Assembly (NCBI RefSeq): GCF_016864235.1
Contig: NZ_CP045732.1
Location: forward strand, 620,001-684,000
Direction of reading: 5' to 3'
Source: Legionella sp. MW5194
GTDB lineage: Bacteria > Pseudomonadota > Gammaproteobacteria > Legionellales > Legionellaceae
DNA: 64,000 bases
Shown: positions 8,463 through 18,122 of the stretch, piece by piece
Position numbering within the stretch: position 1 is the first letter of the stretch
Layout: every line of letters begins with the position of its first letter
Position numbers and translations under genes: made by a program
The notes under the pieces: generated by a model
Told to the model about the DNA's origin: nothing
Seen by the model: the letters and a program-made list of their open reading frames with translations, nothing else
Database searches by the model: none

Positions 8463-8567
8463 ATGCTACATAGCAAAAAAACCGTTTTTGTAAGGCAACA
8501 TTGGAGAAAGCTATACAGCGATCCCATTTATGTTCGGTCTTACTGGCGGTCACCTCCTAGTAGGTAA
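8463..8567 (+). CDS. Small basic aromatic peptide (34 residues), tentative
   Basis: An ATG at 8463 follows a strong ribosome-binding sequence (AAGGAG, 6 bases upstream). The ORF encodes 34 residues rich in R, W and Y, including V-R-Q-H-W-R-K-L-Y and V-R-S-Y-W-R-S, so the V-R-x-x-W-R pattern occurs twice. No signal peptide is visible. The good ribosome-binding site is the main support; the family is unknown to me. Confidence 0.35.
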   Translation: MLHSKKTVFVRQHWRKLYSDPIYVRSYWRSPPSR

Positions 8568-8674
8568 ACTCTACTAAAGGCATTTGCGCCACCCATTTCG
8601 ATTCGCTAAAAGTAAAATAATGAGGCAAAAAATCAAACAAATAAGTTTGTTTTTGCTTACAGACAAAAATGCAG

Positions 8675-8691
8675 TACCCCATAATTGCCCC
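8675..8691 (-). repeat. Inverted arm-type repeat pair (right end of cassette 1)
   Basis: On the minus strand this reads GGGGCA-ATTAT-GGGGTA, the same hexamer type and 5-nt spacing as the pair at 5260-5276 but in opposite orientation. Flanking bases also match in part. The two pairs bound the restriction operon. Confidence 0.55.
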
Positions 8692-8768
8692 TGAATATAT
8701 AATACAAACTCAAATATTGAGTTTTATCATATATATATGAACTCAATTCTTCTGATTAATATTCAAAA

Positions 8769-8800
8769 GGTTCGCGGTTCGATTCCGCGCAGCGGCACCA
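8769..8800 (+). other. 3' end of a second tRNA, att-type core
   Basis: The stretch contains a perfect T-arm (CGCGG-TTCGATT-CCGCG) followed by an acceptor strand and ACCA. No complete tRNA precedes it, so it is a fragment. The isoacceptor was not identified with confidence. It lies between the repeat pairs of the two cassettes and may be the junction between two integration events. Confidence 0.6.
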
Positions 8801-8848
8801 GGTATACCAATGGTTATAGGTTGTTTTCAAAATCACCATCCGGATTAT

Positions 8849-8865
8849 GGGACACATATGGGACA
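8849..8865 (+). repeat. Arm-type repeat pair GGGACA-N5-GGGACA (left end of cassette 2)
   Basis: Two GGGACA hexamers with a 5-nt spacer lie 49 bp after the tRNA 3' end. The arrangement copies that of cassette 1 with G to A at the fourth position of the hexamer. An inverted pair with the same spacing is at 10061-10077. Confidence 0.55.
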
Positions 8866-8876
8866 GTTGTAGATAA

Positions 8877-9968
8877 CTATTTACCTTTAGTAACTAGCTT
8901 AATAGCTTTCCATTGTATTGCTTCATTTGTATTGAAAATAAATAGTTCTCTTTCTCTGCTTGGGTCATTTGTATACGATAATTGTTTTATTCTTTTTTCA
9001 AAATCTTTATCTAATTCTTTATAGTACCCAACATAAACCCTTTCAATCACAGATTCTTGAATGCTTTCAATGATGTGTTTGTCCGTTTCATCGTTTATTG
9101 AAAAGCCGATTAAAAATAGATCACCCTTTAAAGTAGATAAAGCATTTAGACAACATCGAAGGTATGAGTGTCTATAAATTTTTTTAGCCTTATCTTTATA
9201 ATTACCCTCTAAAACAATTAATGGTTGCTGGTCATCCTTCAACCATTTATCTATCTGTTCTAAAATGCGCCCGTCTTTGCTATCGTTATTAATCTTAATA
9301 AAATTTTCTATAGCATTAATAATGAATAAGCTTCCATGTAAGTAAAAAACATCTTGCGGACCCCTTGAAAGATTATTATTCCATTTTGGAAAATCATTGG
9401 TATTCATATCACGCGTAAATCCATCGTCATGTGGTAATGATGAAAAGTCAAAATCATGTAAATTGAACAGGTCTAAATGTTGATTAGTCCTATTCATAAT
9501 TATCCAATACAGTAAAAGATCATAGTTTGTAGTAAATATTTTGTTAAAGTTTGATAATATTTTTAAACATGCTATGAAAGTACCAGGAGAAATGTCGCTT
9601 TGGAATTTGGGATGAACAGAGTTTATTGTATTGTAGAAAGCGGCAATTAGATTATCCTTATCCTTATTGAGAGTTCTGTTGAGTAATTCCGCTTTAGGAT
9701 AATGTTTTATGGTTTCTATAGTTATATTTAAATGGTCCAACACTTTCTCAAAATCGCAGGTATTGATGTCATCAAATAGATTTTTGATGCTCTTACTTAT
9801 GGATATCTCCCCTTCATCTGCTAACTTTTGTGCTTGTTTGTATAGATATTTATAATCAAAATTTTCACATAAACTAATACTGAAGCCATTACCCAACAAT
9901 ATGGATCTATTTTTGTTGGTTGAATTCTCTAATGCTTCTTCAAACGAAATTGGATTTAGTTTGGCCAT
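8877..9968 (-). CDS. DUF4917 / SIR2-like putative defence protein
   Basis: A 363-residue protein starting at 9968, preceded by an AGGGCAAAGG ribosome-binding sequence. Visible elements are S-I-L-L-G-N-G-F-S near residue 25, I-F-T-T-N-Y-D-L-L-L near 145 and F-Y-L-H-G-S in the middle. These recur in SIR2-like/DUF4917 proteins, which resemble NAD-consuming defence effectors. It is the only gene between the second tRNA fragment and the inverted repeat pair at 10061-10077. Anti-phage activity by NAD depletion is inference from related SIR2-like proteins; I cannot confirm the NAD-binding residues. Confidence 0.65.
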   Translation of the reverse strand: MAKLNPISFEEALENSTNKNRSILLGNGFSISLCENFDYKYLYKQAQKLADEGEISISKSIKNLFDDINTCDFEKVLDHLNITIETIKHYPKAELLNRTLNKDKDNLIAAFYNTINSVHPKFQSDISPGTFIACLKILSNFNKIFTTNYDLLLYWIIMNRTNQHLDLFNLHDFDFSSLPHDDGFTRDMNTNDFPKWNNNLSRGPQDVFYLHGSLFIINAIENFIKINNDSKDGRILEQIDKWLKDDQQPLIVLEGNYKDKAKKIYRHSYLRCCLNALSTLKGDLFLIGFSINDETDKHIIESIQESVIERVYVGYYKELDKDFEKRIKQLSYTNDPSRERELFIFNTNEAIQWKAIKLVTKGK

Positions 9969-10060
9969 CCTTTGCCCTCTATAAATAAGACCCGATGTGT
10001 TTAATTATAGTTCAAACGGGTATTTTTTGAGTCTGAGGCACTGAATTACCGAAGTGGTTA

Positions 10061-10077
10061 TGTCCCTTGATTGTCCC
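10061..10077 (-). repeat. Inverted arm-type repeat pair (right end of cassette 2)
   Basis: On the minus strand this reads GGGACA-ATCAA-GGGACA, identical hexamers and spacing to the pair at 8849-8865 in opposite orientation. The rest of the gap up to the traI stop codon at 10200 shows no gene. Confidence 0.55.
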
Positions 10078-10199
10078 AATATCCTTTGGGGGTTCTCTAA
10101 GATTATGTGTTTAAAACAGAAAAATAATATGAACACCTGATTTAGTATCAATGGCAGATATTTTCAGTGTGAGCATACGCTATGCTATGGTTGGTGTAT

Positions 10200-13100
10200 C
10201 TAACGATCCATTTCTATTTCACTCCTTGTTTTTGTGGGCAGTGTTTTTTCAGGAGTGAAGGAGCCAGATTTTTCTAATGCTTGTTGACTTTTGTTGTAAG
10301 CTGCGACTAATTGATTTAAGTCTCTTTTATTGTCAATGGTTGCAGCATTGTCTCTAATGGAAATGATTTGGCTGCCGCTTAACTTCATGGACTTTATTTG
10401 TACAAAATCGGCAATTGTTTTTGGTAGTTCAATTGGCTTATCAACGATTGAGGAAATGGCTCCTATATCCTTTCTCATTAGTTGCTTTTGGATTTCTGCA
10501 ATCCCTTTGCTTAAATGAATATCGTTCCAGTCTGTTTTTGCTTTTCCCTGCAACCCATCGGGAAATACTGCTCTGGCACTTAAGTTATCTTGTTTAAAGG
10601 CATTAATTGTTTTTTCGATGGCTTGTTGTGATTTAGCGAACTCTCCATCATTATCTCCTGCAATAACAACTTCTTTTGAATGGAATTTTTTGATGATTGG
10701 GCTTAAGTTCTTCATGTTTGAAACGCCAAAGGAGCATAAAACTGTGGCTTTGCTGTCCGCGAGAGCGATGGAAGCACCTGTTTCAAAACCTTCGGCGATA
10801 TAAAGGCGGGATCCTTGCATTCCTTTTTGAATAACGCCACAACTGCCGTCTATGATTCCTTTGGATAGCTTTGGGTTGTCCATGAATTTATTTTTACTGG
10901 CTGTTTGCTTGTCCAGATAAATTCGTTGAACGCCTGTTAGTTCATTTTTTTCATTTCTTGCAGCAATGATTAATGCTGGGATTTTATTAACTTTATCTTC
11001 CAATAATCCTTGTTCATTGCAGTTTTTCCATTGAGATCCAGTGGGCCAGAAACGTATATCCATTTTATCAATGGATTCTATGCCCCGATGTTGTTTTAAA
11101 TATTTTTCGGCCAATGTTCCCTTTGCAAGAATAGAACCATCCCAGATACTTTTTGCAGAAATTACTTTGTTCTTCTTTTCAAGGTCATTTAATTTTTGTA
11201 ATTCATTTTTACTGGAAATGGGGGCTTTTATGAATATGGAAAGGTTTTCTAATTGATTTATGCCTACCATGGACGCAGCTTGAGAGAGTGCTTCTTTAAA
11301 GGACAGCTTATCTCTAGCAATAATCGCTTGAATCGGCGCGCCTCCTATTCCGTCACTGAAATCATGCCATAAGCCTTTGTCCTTGCCTTTCAAGCTTACA
11401 ATTAAGCCACCAGAATAACGTAACTCTCTGGAGTTTTGTGTTTTTGGCTCACCCCAGATTGTTTTATAGGTAGTTTCTGGGTCGGCCATCAGAGCTTCAT
11501 TAATAATTCTGGCATCCAAAAATTGTGCAGATTGTTGGATTTTTTGTAAGACCGGATTGGTTGATTGCAATGATTTTTGGGTGATCGTTTCTGGCTTAAA
11601 ATCGTAGTTATTTTCTAATTCCTTATTAATTGTATTTACAGATGACACATTCAATGGATATTCTTGCAAAGCTAATTGATAACCGCTGCCCTTTTCAATT
11701 TGCTTCATATGACTGGAAAGAGATAACCAGTTCTTTTTCCAGGCTGATATTTCTTTTGCAGAATTAGAGTTTGTGACGCTAGGGAACTGCATTGATAGTG
11801 TGTGTACGACTTCATTTAGCTCCTTAATTTCACGCAATTTTATTTGGTGGTTGCTAGCCTGGGCTAACAGCTTTTCTTTGTTGCCTTTTTCATAGGATAA
11901 AATTGAATCAAGGTACTTTGAGCCTTTTAATTGATGAGCCAATGCATCACGTTTTGATGACTGACTGATTGCTGCTGATATCAGCTTGTTATTTTGTACA
12001 TTGCCATCAGCTTTATTAAGGTGCGCCTGCTGCCAAAGCCTGTAAGTTTGCATACTGGCTTTTTTGTAAGTCAGGAAACATTGATAGTCTTTTTTCTCAG
12101 GTGAAGAAATATTAGATAATCGTTCCTTTCTGTCGGTAACTCGTAGATATTTACTAAGGGTTTTAGATTCAATATTTGCTTCTTTAATAAAGGGATAATG
12201 GCCAGTGATATCATTTTTAATCTCATTAATTACTGCAAGACGTGTTTTGAAATTAGACTTACTTGCCGTAAATTGCTTGATGTTTTCCCGATACTGCTGT
12301 TTTTCTGTTTGTACTGCTAACTTTGCCAAATCCAGCTTGAAATAAGAGGCTATTTCAGGCATGGCTTTGTTTTGCATCAATTCGTGAGCTAACTCATTGC
12401 GGCGGGTGAGTAACTCAATAGATTTTGGATTACTACTCTTCCCTTCACTGTTTCCCGCTTCTTTTAAACTTGCTGACCAATTTTCTCTAAGCTCAAGCTG
12501 TAATGCTTTATAGGCTTTGATGTTATCGAACGCCAATCTTCCCTCAGCACTTAATCCATTTCGAAACAATTTATCGCTATGCAAACGCGCATCTTTATGT
12601 ATGGATTGCCATAATGATTCAGGCTTTTGATTCAATTCTTTTGCATGGGTTAAAACAAAAGAATGTGATAACTTGGATTCTCTTTTAATTTGGACTGCAA
12701 GCCTTTCTTTCTCTTCGCCTTGTGCGTTTAAATAAAGCGAAATATTGGTACGTATTAAGTCCCTTGTTGCCTGCTTGCCAAGTGATTCCAGGCGCATCTG
12801 TGCTTTTTTAAATTCCTTGCCATATTCATGCTGTGGCAATCCAATTCGGTTTAGTTCTCCGATGGAAAAATGCTGCAAATAAGGTTTATAACGCTCCAGA
12901 TCCCTACTAATTACAAAAGCTACTGCATTGCGTTTAGCGGACTGTTGTTGCAGAGCTTGTTTATTCTGATTTGAAATTCCATTATCCAACGATTGGGCAT
13001 TGATATGCTGACTTCGTTTAAGGATTTGTTGGTTTAAAAACACGTACTGCCTGACAGTAGAAAAATCCTGCCTTTCTGATTTGGGTAGTGAATGTAATAA

Positions 13101-16100
13101 CTTCGAGGTTTGGAAACGCAGGGCTTCACGCCGATAGGTACTAACACCAAAACCCAAGCGTTCTTTGGCAAGGCGATACAATTTGGGATCATTCACAATG
13201 GCAAATGCTAATTTTGCCGCTTTTCGATCTTCCCCTTGTTGTTTGCATTGAACATAGGTTTCTACTGTCTGTTCCAAGCCCTTCCAGTCCTGTTCTTTCG
13301 ATAATTTTTTTTCAATGGCATTTTGTAAGACTATGCTGTTTTTGTGCTCTTTAAAACGTGCTTCATGAGCTTTCAGAGTATCTGAATCAACCATATCCAT
13401 TGAGGAGTACTTGTCACTGTTATTGGTGGTAATGGCTTTAACCAGATGATCTTTATCGTCCGTGACTACTATCATTTCCCAAATACCACGGGTTGTTTCC
13501 ACGTAATAGTTTTGGATGGTTGATGCAAATCGGTTTTGGCTTTCAATAAGGCCAAGACCTCTTTTTTTATCTTTTCCCTGGGTAGCATAGGTCGTGAGTA
13601 CATAGCCATGATCAAGATGTCGTAGTTCTTTTGCTCCGTGAGGTAAGTGTAGGGTTTGATTGTCTTCCGTTATGATTGTTATTCCCTCATTGTTGATTTG
13701 TCTGATGGTTGCCAATTCAGAGTTGCGAATACCATTGTGTTCAGAATTACGTTTCCATTGAATTTGATCACCGGCCATTAGACTCAATTGTTCTCGCCGA
13801 TATACTTCAACAGGCCGTTCCAAATCTTTGTTTTCAGTTCTAAATTCAGGTAGTGAGGACAATTTAAATTTTATGGCTTGACCATTTTCATGCTTAAGAA
13901 TCAGTGTATTATTATGCTTGTTTTTGTTAGTGACCTGCCCAACAGTTAAATAATCTCCTGCTTTGATGTTATACCGCTGAATAGTATGATTAAAACGAAT
14001 GATATCGTTTTGACTATAATAAGCTGCATTTCTGAGCTTAATTCCAGTTAAATTGCGTTCTTTTAATATGGGTTGCAGATGCTCTTGTCCGGTTAGTGTC
14101 CCTTCTTGAATTAAAGCGTTTCGTAAAATCTGAGTTATATCCTGGCGATTTCTGTGCGTTGGGGCAAAGCATAGTGTGTTTTGGCGTTCTTCTGGTGTTA
14201 ATGACAACCATTTACTTGAAATATAATCAACCCGTTTTAAATAAGTATCAAGCGTTTCCACATGAGTTAACTTATCAACGGCATCATAGATTTCACCTCT
14301 ACCAGCATGAATTGCTGATTCCCTTAATTCTGAGTCTTTCTGGCGAAGATTATCCGTCATGGCAACGGTTTTAATCCCATAATCTTGAATGACAGAGAAT
14401 AATTTCCCGCTGGATGGGGAAGGAAGCTGGGCTTTATCGCCAATGATCTTTAACTGGGTATTAAACTGTTCTGCCAGTTTGATGATTTTATGTCCTTGTG
14501 GATTAGATAACATAGAGGCTTCGTCCACCACAAATATGGTTTTACTTAAGTCCTGTTTCTGATTTTGCAATCTCCCTAACTCTCTTGCAAAGGTAGAAGC
14601 ATTTAACCCTCCTTTATGGCGCAGTTCATTGGCGGCTGCCGAGCCTGCGGTAATACCACGAATTTCATAGCCCTGAAGAGATGCTAATTCACGAGTCAAA
14701 CGTAGCATCGTGGTTTTACCAGTTCCTGCATACCCTTGAATGGCAATAAATCGGTCTGTTGAGGTTAGGAAGGTTGTCATAGCTTTTTTCTGTGAAGGGG
14801 ATAAAGCAAATGCCATCTCCTGTTCTTTTGCTTTTATAAACTCACTGACTTTTTGTTTCGAACAAATAGCAGAAACAGCACCTTTACCATTTTCAATACG
14901 CTGGATGGCCTCGCTCTCAAGTGTTAGTTGCCAGGGCGTTGTCAATAAAGGCTTTTGTGTGAAGGGGTGTCTTGCCGTATACAGGTTTTGATTTGCAATG
15001 TTTTCATCAATGGCTTTATTAATTAAGGTTTCATCGATTATCTTATTGCTGGCGATTACATATTTTAGCGCTTCTTTTTTAAGTTCCCTTTCCTCAAACA
15101 CCGCATGCTGTTGACTGATTGATTCAATGGCCACATACACAGACTCTCTGGCATGAGTCATTTCGATGTTATCCTTACCATAAAAGCGCTCAACAATGTT
15201 TTCCTTTAAAGTTTGAAAGAGATTTTTCTGAGGCTTATACGATGAAGCCACTAGTTGATGTGGATCAAAGCCCATTTCCTGGCATTCTTTGATGATGTCT
15301 TCTTTCCATTTCTCATAATCAATGATTTCTTTATCCAATTTTGTTTTTTGAGCCGCAATCGAGGATGCTTTAGCACCACTCCAGCCTTTTTCGTCAAGTA
15401 ATGCTTCGATGGATTCCCTTCTTTTTGAAAAATGAGTTAATACCTGCTCAGGTGCACCCTGGATTTCCCACAAACCATCACCATCAGATGCCAGCTGATA
15501 GCCAAGTTCTTTGGTTAAATTCGCTAATTTGTTACGAAATTTAAGCCCGCCATAGATATGGTGCTTCATGATTTGTTCAACCACGCCTTTTTGACCATCC
15601 ATGTCACTGGCAAGCGAGCGCCACTTCCCATCTGGGCAGTGGGTCATATTTTGAACTACAAGGTGCGTATGTGAATTAGGATCATTGGCACGAGAGCTTG
15701 GTTGACGAAATGCTGCAATGACTAAATTTCTGGTATCAATATATTCAATTTTGCCGTCAACAAGTTGCCTGGCTTGTGCAAACTCCTTTTCCATTTCTTC
15801 AACGAACCATTCTACGGCCTTATCAAACACCTCTCCAAGCCTTGGATCAGCACCACTTTCAAGTAAAATTGAAAAAGACTTTGGGGCAGTAAGGGTCATA
15901 TCAAAACCGGGGCGATGATGAATACCATCCTTATCGATTCGACCGAGTTGAGTACCATCAGGTAATATGCCTTTCAGAAGGGCAATCATCTGTTCTTTTT
16001 CTACTGCTTGCCCGTGGATCCCAAGAATTTTCGCTCCATCTCCTAACCAACGAACACTTTTAGAATCGTTTTCATAATAATTGACGACATCTAGATAGTA

Positions 16101-16145
16101 GGCTGCGGCTCCATCGGCACTGTCTAATGGCTGAAGACTTAACAT
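10200..16145 (-). CDS. traI: TraI: MobF relaxase-helicase with a C-terminal Toprim/primase-like region
   Basis: A 1981-residue F-type conjugative relaxase. The N-terminal TrwC domain has tyrosine pairs at residues 16-17 and 23-24, candidates for the nicking tyrosine, and H-T-H at 159-161 for metal binding. The position that holds the first metal-binding histidine in F TraI appears here as F-R-Q-P-S-S-R, a glutamine. A RecD-like helicase follows, with Walker A G-Y-A-G-T-G-K-T-T near residue 470 and V-D-E-A-S near 540. The last 400 residues resemble plasmid primases: a DUF7146-like part, then Toprim motifs A-E-G-F-E-T-G near 1780, G-D-N-D-G near 1830 and W-N-D-I-H near 1873. It is the last gene of the tra operon and should act at the oriT-like region near 4.7 kb. 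Confidence 0.93.
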   Translation of the reverse strand: MLSLQPLDSADGAAAYYLDVVNYYENDSKSVRWLGDGAKILGIHGQAVEKEQMIALLKGILPDGTQLGRIDKDGIHHRPGFDMTLTAPKSFSILLESGADPRLGEVFDKAVEWFVEEMEKEFAQARQLVDGKIEYIDTRNLVIAAFRQPSSRANDPNSHTHLVVQNMTHCPDGKWRSLASDMDGQKGVVEQIMKHHIYGGLKFRNKLANLTKELGYQLASDGDGLWEIQGAPEQVLTHFSKRRESIEALLDEKGWSGAKASSIAAQKTKLDKEIIDYEKWKEDIIKECQEMGFDPHQLVASSYKPQKNLFQTLKENIVERFYGKDNIEMTHARESVYVAIESISQQHAVFEERELKKEALKYVIASNKIIDETLINKAIDENIANQNLYTARHPFTQKPLLTTPWQLTLESEAIQRIENGKGAVSAICSKQKVSEFIKAKEQEMAFALSPSQKKAMTTFLTSTDRFIAIQGYAGTGKTTMLRLTRELASLQGYEIRGITAGSAAANELRHKGGLNASTFARELGRLQNQKQDLSKTIFVVDEASMLSNPQGHKIIKLAEQFNTQLKIIGDKAQLPSPSSGKLFSVIQDYGIKTVAMTDNLRQKDSELRESAIHAGRGEIYDAVDKLTHVETLDTYLKRVDYISSKWLSLTPEERQNTLCFAPTHRNRQDITQILRNALIQEGTLTGQEHLQPILKERNLTGIKLRNAAYYSQNDIIRFNHTIQRYNIKAGDYLTVGQVTNKNKHNNTLILKHENGQAIKFKLSSLPEFRTENKDLERPVEVYRREQLSLMAGDQIQWKRNSEHNGIRNSELATIRQINNEGITIITEDNQTLHLPHGAKELRHLDHGYVLTTYATQGKDKKRGLGLIESQNRFASTIQNYYVETTRGIWEMIVVTDDKDHLVKAITTNNSDKYSSMDMVDSDTLKAHEARFKEHKNSIVLQNAIEKKLSKEQDWKGLEQTVETYVQCKQQGEDRKAAKLAFAIVNDPKLYRLAKERLGFGVSTYRREALRFQTSKLLHSLPKSERQDFSTVRQYVFLNQQILKRSQHINAQSLDNGISNQNKQALQQQSAKRNAVAFVISRDLERYKPYLQHFSIGELNRIGLPQHEYGKEFKKAQMRLESLGKQATRDLIRTNISLYLNAQGEEKERLAVQIKRESKLSHSFVLTHAKELNQKPESLWQSIHKDARLHSDKLFRNGLSAEGRLAFDNIKAYKALQLELRENWSASLKEAGNSEGKSSNPKSIELLTRRNELAHELMQNKAMPEIASYFKLDLAKLAVQTEKQQYRENIKQFTASKSNFKTRLAVINEIKNDITGHYPFIKEANIESKTLSKYLRVTDRKERLSNISSPEKKDYQCFLTYKKASMQTYRLWQQAHLNKADGNVQNNKLISAAISQSSKRDALAHQLKGSKYLDSILSYEKGNKEKLLAQASNHQIKLREIKELNEVVHTLSMQFPSVTNSNSAKEISAWKKNWLSLSSHMKQIEKGSGYQLALQEYPLNVSSVNTINKELENNYDFKPETITQKSLQSTNPVLQKIQQSAQFLDARIINEALMADPETTYKTIWGEPKTQNSRELRYSGGLIVSLKGKDKGLWHDFSDGIGGAPIQAIIARDKLSFKEALSQAASMVGINQLENLSIFIKAPISSKNELQKLNDLEKKNKVISAKSIWDGSILAKGTLAEKYLKQHRGIESIDKMDIRFWPTGSQWKNCNEQGLLEDKVNKIPALIIAARNEKNELTGVQRIYLDKQTASKNKFMDNPKLSKGIIDGSCGVIQKGMQGSRLYIAEGFETGASIALADSKATVLCSFGVSNMKNLSPIIKKFHSKEVVIAGDNDGEFAKSQQAIEKTINAFKQDNLSARAVFPDGLQGKAKTDWNDIHLSKGIAEIQKQLMRKDIGAISSIVDKPIELPKTIADFVQIKSMKLSGSQIISIRDNAATIDNKRDLNQLVAAYNKSQQALEKSGSFTPEKTLPTKTRSEIEMDR

Positions 16146-16165
16146 GCTTACCCCCCAATTTGTTC

Positions 16166-18058
16166 TTATAAAAACTCAACAAGCTCTTTTTCTTCCTCAA
16201 GCTTTTTTTCTCTTGCAATTGGTTTTGTGATATCTTTTTTTGTTGAAGTTGCAGCCTCTAAAGCATCATCATGGGATGCGGCAAGGATGGGATCGCTGTA
16301 GGTGTCCACCAATTGCTCTACTTTTTGACGAAGTGGATCAGGATCAATGTCTCGTGCAATAAATTCTTCATGAATGAGAGGATAATCAACGTAATTAAGC
16401 TTTATTTTTGCCGCAGGAAATTCCCCTTTGACGCGCAAATATCCTTGTAGATCATTGATTACCTGAATTTGGGTTGGTAAAACCAATTGTTTTTCTTTAG
16501 TTTGACGAGAAACTGAAATCCCATCACGCATGGTGTTTGCCCCATAACTGATGGACTCATTCACCTCTTCAATTTCGTATGTACCAATATTGCGGGAGGC
16601 GTGCTCCGCATCAGTATGTTCGGGTAAGCGTAGGAACAATCGAGTCGAACACAGATTTGAAAGGGACGCGGCACCATCGTTACCATAAATGGTACGCAAC
16701 TGGGATGCACCGTGATGACCTAATAAGAAGCAACCACCAAATTTGCGACTTTCTGATTTAACTGCGGCTAAAAAAGGTAAGGCATGCAAGGTAGCCAGCT
16801 CATCCAAAATAAACCAAACACGGCGGTTATCATCAGGCGCTAAACTTAAGAGTTCTTTGGTAGCAGTATTAATCCAGGCCGAAATTAGTGGTCTGATGGT
16901 TGGGTGTTTGCGCCCATCAGAACTGACAAACAAACAGGAATTATTCTGCTCATTCAAAATCCAGTCGCGAATCGAAAAGATGTCCCCATCATCTTTCAAA
17001 TACAGTAAGGATTTTAAATAAGTAGCCATTACGGTTTTCACATTTAAAGCAGTCTTTTGTACTTTATCGGATACCAGAGATTCTGATTCAGTATGACGCA
17101 GTAAATGATGAATTCGACCTAAGTCTGCTGTGAGCAAATATTGCAATAACATCAGATTGGAGCGTTTAGGATCATTTTTTAGCTCATTGGCAGTCGAGAC
17201 GAAAATCATACGCGCGGCTTTAATCCAAAAGGGATCCATGGTGTTATTGATGGGCATCGGCATGATGGCCTCAGCAAGTGCTTCAAGATCTGCTTTGTCT
17301 TCGCATTCTGCCCAGACATTCCAGGAATGGCCTCTCGTATCTAAGGGATTTAAAATTACATCTTGATGTTCACGATAAAAACGGGATAAATAAGTTCCTC
17401 CTTTATCATAAATAATCGCGCGCTCACCCCTAGCTTGTATTGTCGTCAATAGATCACGAATAGCAACAGTTTTACCAGATCCGGTGGTTCCGACTATTTG
17501 TATATGCTGGGTTTCAGAACCAAAGGGCAGAGATACACCACCAATCCGATAAGGAGAAATCCTGCTTGTCTTTTTGATGCACTTTTGTAACGTGTTTTCA
17601 TCAACTAACTCACTGCCGCGAATGATCTTAGCTTTACTTTGATTTTCCCCTCTTTTTTGCAACCACTTAACCATGACAATTAACATCATGACAGAGGCAA
17701 ATAGTGCCTCTATCATGCTCTTAAGTAGAGCTTGTTTTAATTGATTAACAATGCCGATGACCATGGGAGCTTTTACAATTTGCGCTGAATACACTGGATA
17801 AGATTCACCCGTTGGCATGCGAACCACTTGCTTGGCTTTGCTCTGTATTAAAGTCATTGCCTGGGCTTTAACCCATTGCTGGCCAATATAACGTTGATAC
17901 GCACTGGTATTAAAATAAAAAGCGATGACTGAGAAAATAAAAAAAACTATCAGCATAGCAAGGCTTACTTTCTTACCTACCTGTGTGAACATGCGGACAT
18001 TGTGCAAAAAGATTTGACCGCCGCGAATAAATAATTTTGTAGGATTTACCGCCATCAT
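16166..18058 (-). CDS. traD: TraD: F-type conjugative coupling protein
   Basis: A 630-residue type IV coupling ATPase. Two N-terminal membrane segments (about residues 30-50 and 105-125) anchor it in the inner membrane. Walker A is G-T-T-G-S-G-K-T near residue 193, and Walker B W-F-I-L-D-E-L-A near 418. The family delivers the TraI-bound DNA strand to the T4SS. The C-terminal tail is charged, as in proteins that contact TraM. It lies 20 bases upstream of traI in the same direction, as in F. The length is slightly below that of F TraD (about 720). Confidence 0.93.
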   Translation of the reverse strand: MMAVNPTKLFIRGGQIFLHNVRMFTQVGKKVSLAMLIVFFIFSVIAFYFNTSAYQRYIGQQWVKAQAMTLIQSKAKQVVRMPTGESYPVYSAQIVKAPMVIGIVNQLKQALLKSMIEALFASVMMLIVMVKWLQKRGENQSKAKIIRGSELVDENTLQKCIKKTSRISPYRIGGVSLPFGSETQHIQIVGTTGSGKTVAIRDLLTTIQARGERAIIYDKGGTYLSRFYREHQDVILNPLDTRGHSWNVWAECEDKADLEALAEAIMPMPINNTMDPFWIKAARMIFVSTANELKNDPKRSNLMLLQYLLTADLGRIHHLLRHTESESLVSDKVQKTALNVKTVMATYLKSLLYLKDDGDIFSIRDWILNEQNNSCLFVSSDGRKHPTIRPLISAWINTATKELLSLAPDDNRRVWFILDELATLHALPFLAAVKSESRKFGGCFLLGHHGASQLRTIYGNDGAASLSNLCSTRLFLRLPEHTDAEHASRNIGTYEIEEVNESISYGANTMRDGISVSRQTKEKQLVLPTQIQVINDLQGYLRVKGEFPAAKIKLNYVDYPLIHEEFIARDIDPDPLRQKVEQLVDTYSDPILAASHDDALEAATSTKKDITKPIAREKKLEEEKELVEFL

Positions 18059-18122
18059 TGACTCCGAATCGATATAAAAAAAGTGAAAATCAGGCTACAA
18101 TGAATAAAAAGGAGAAAATCCA

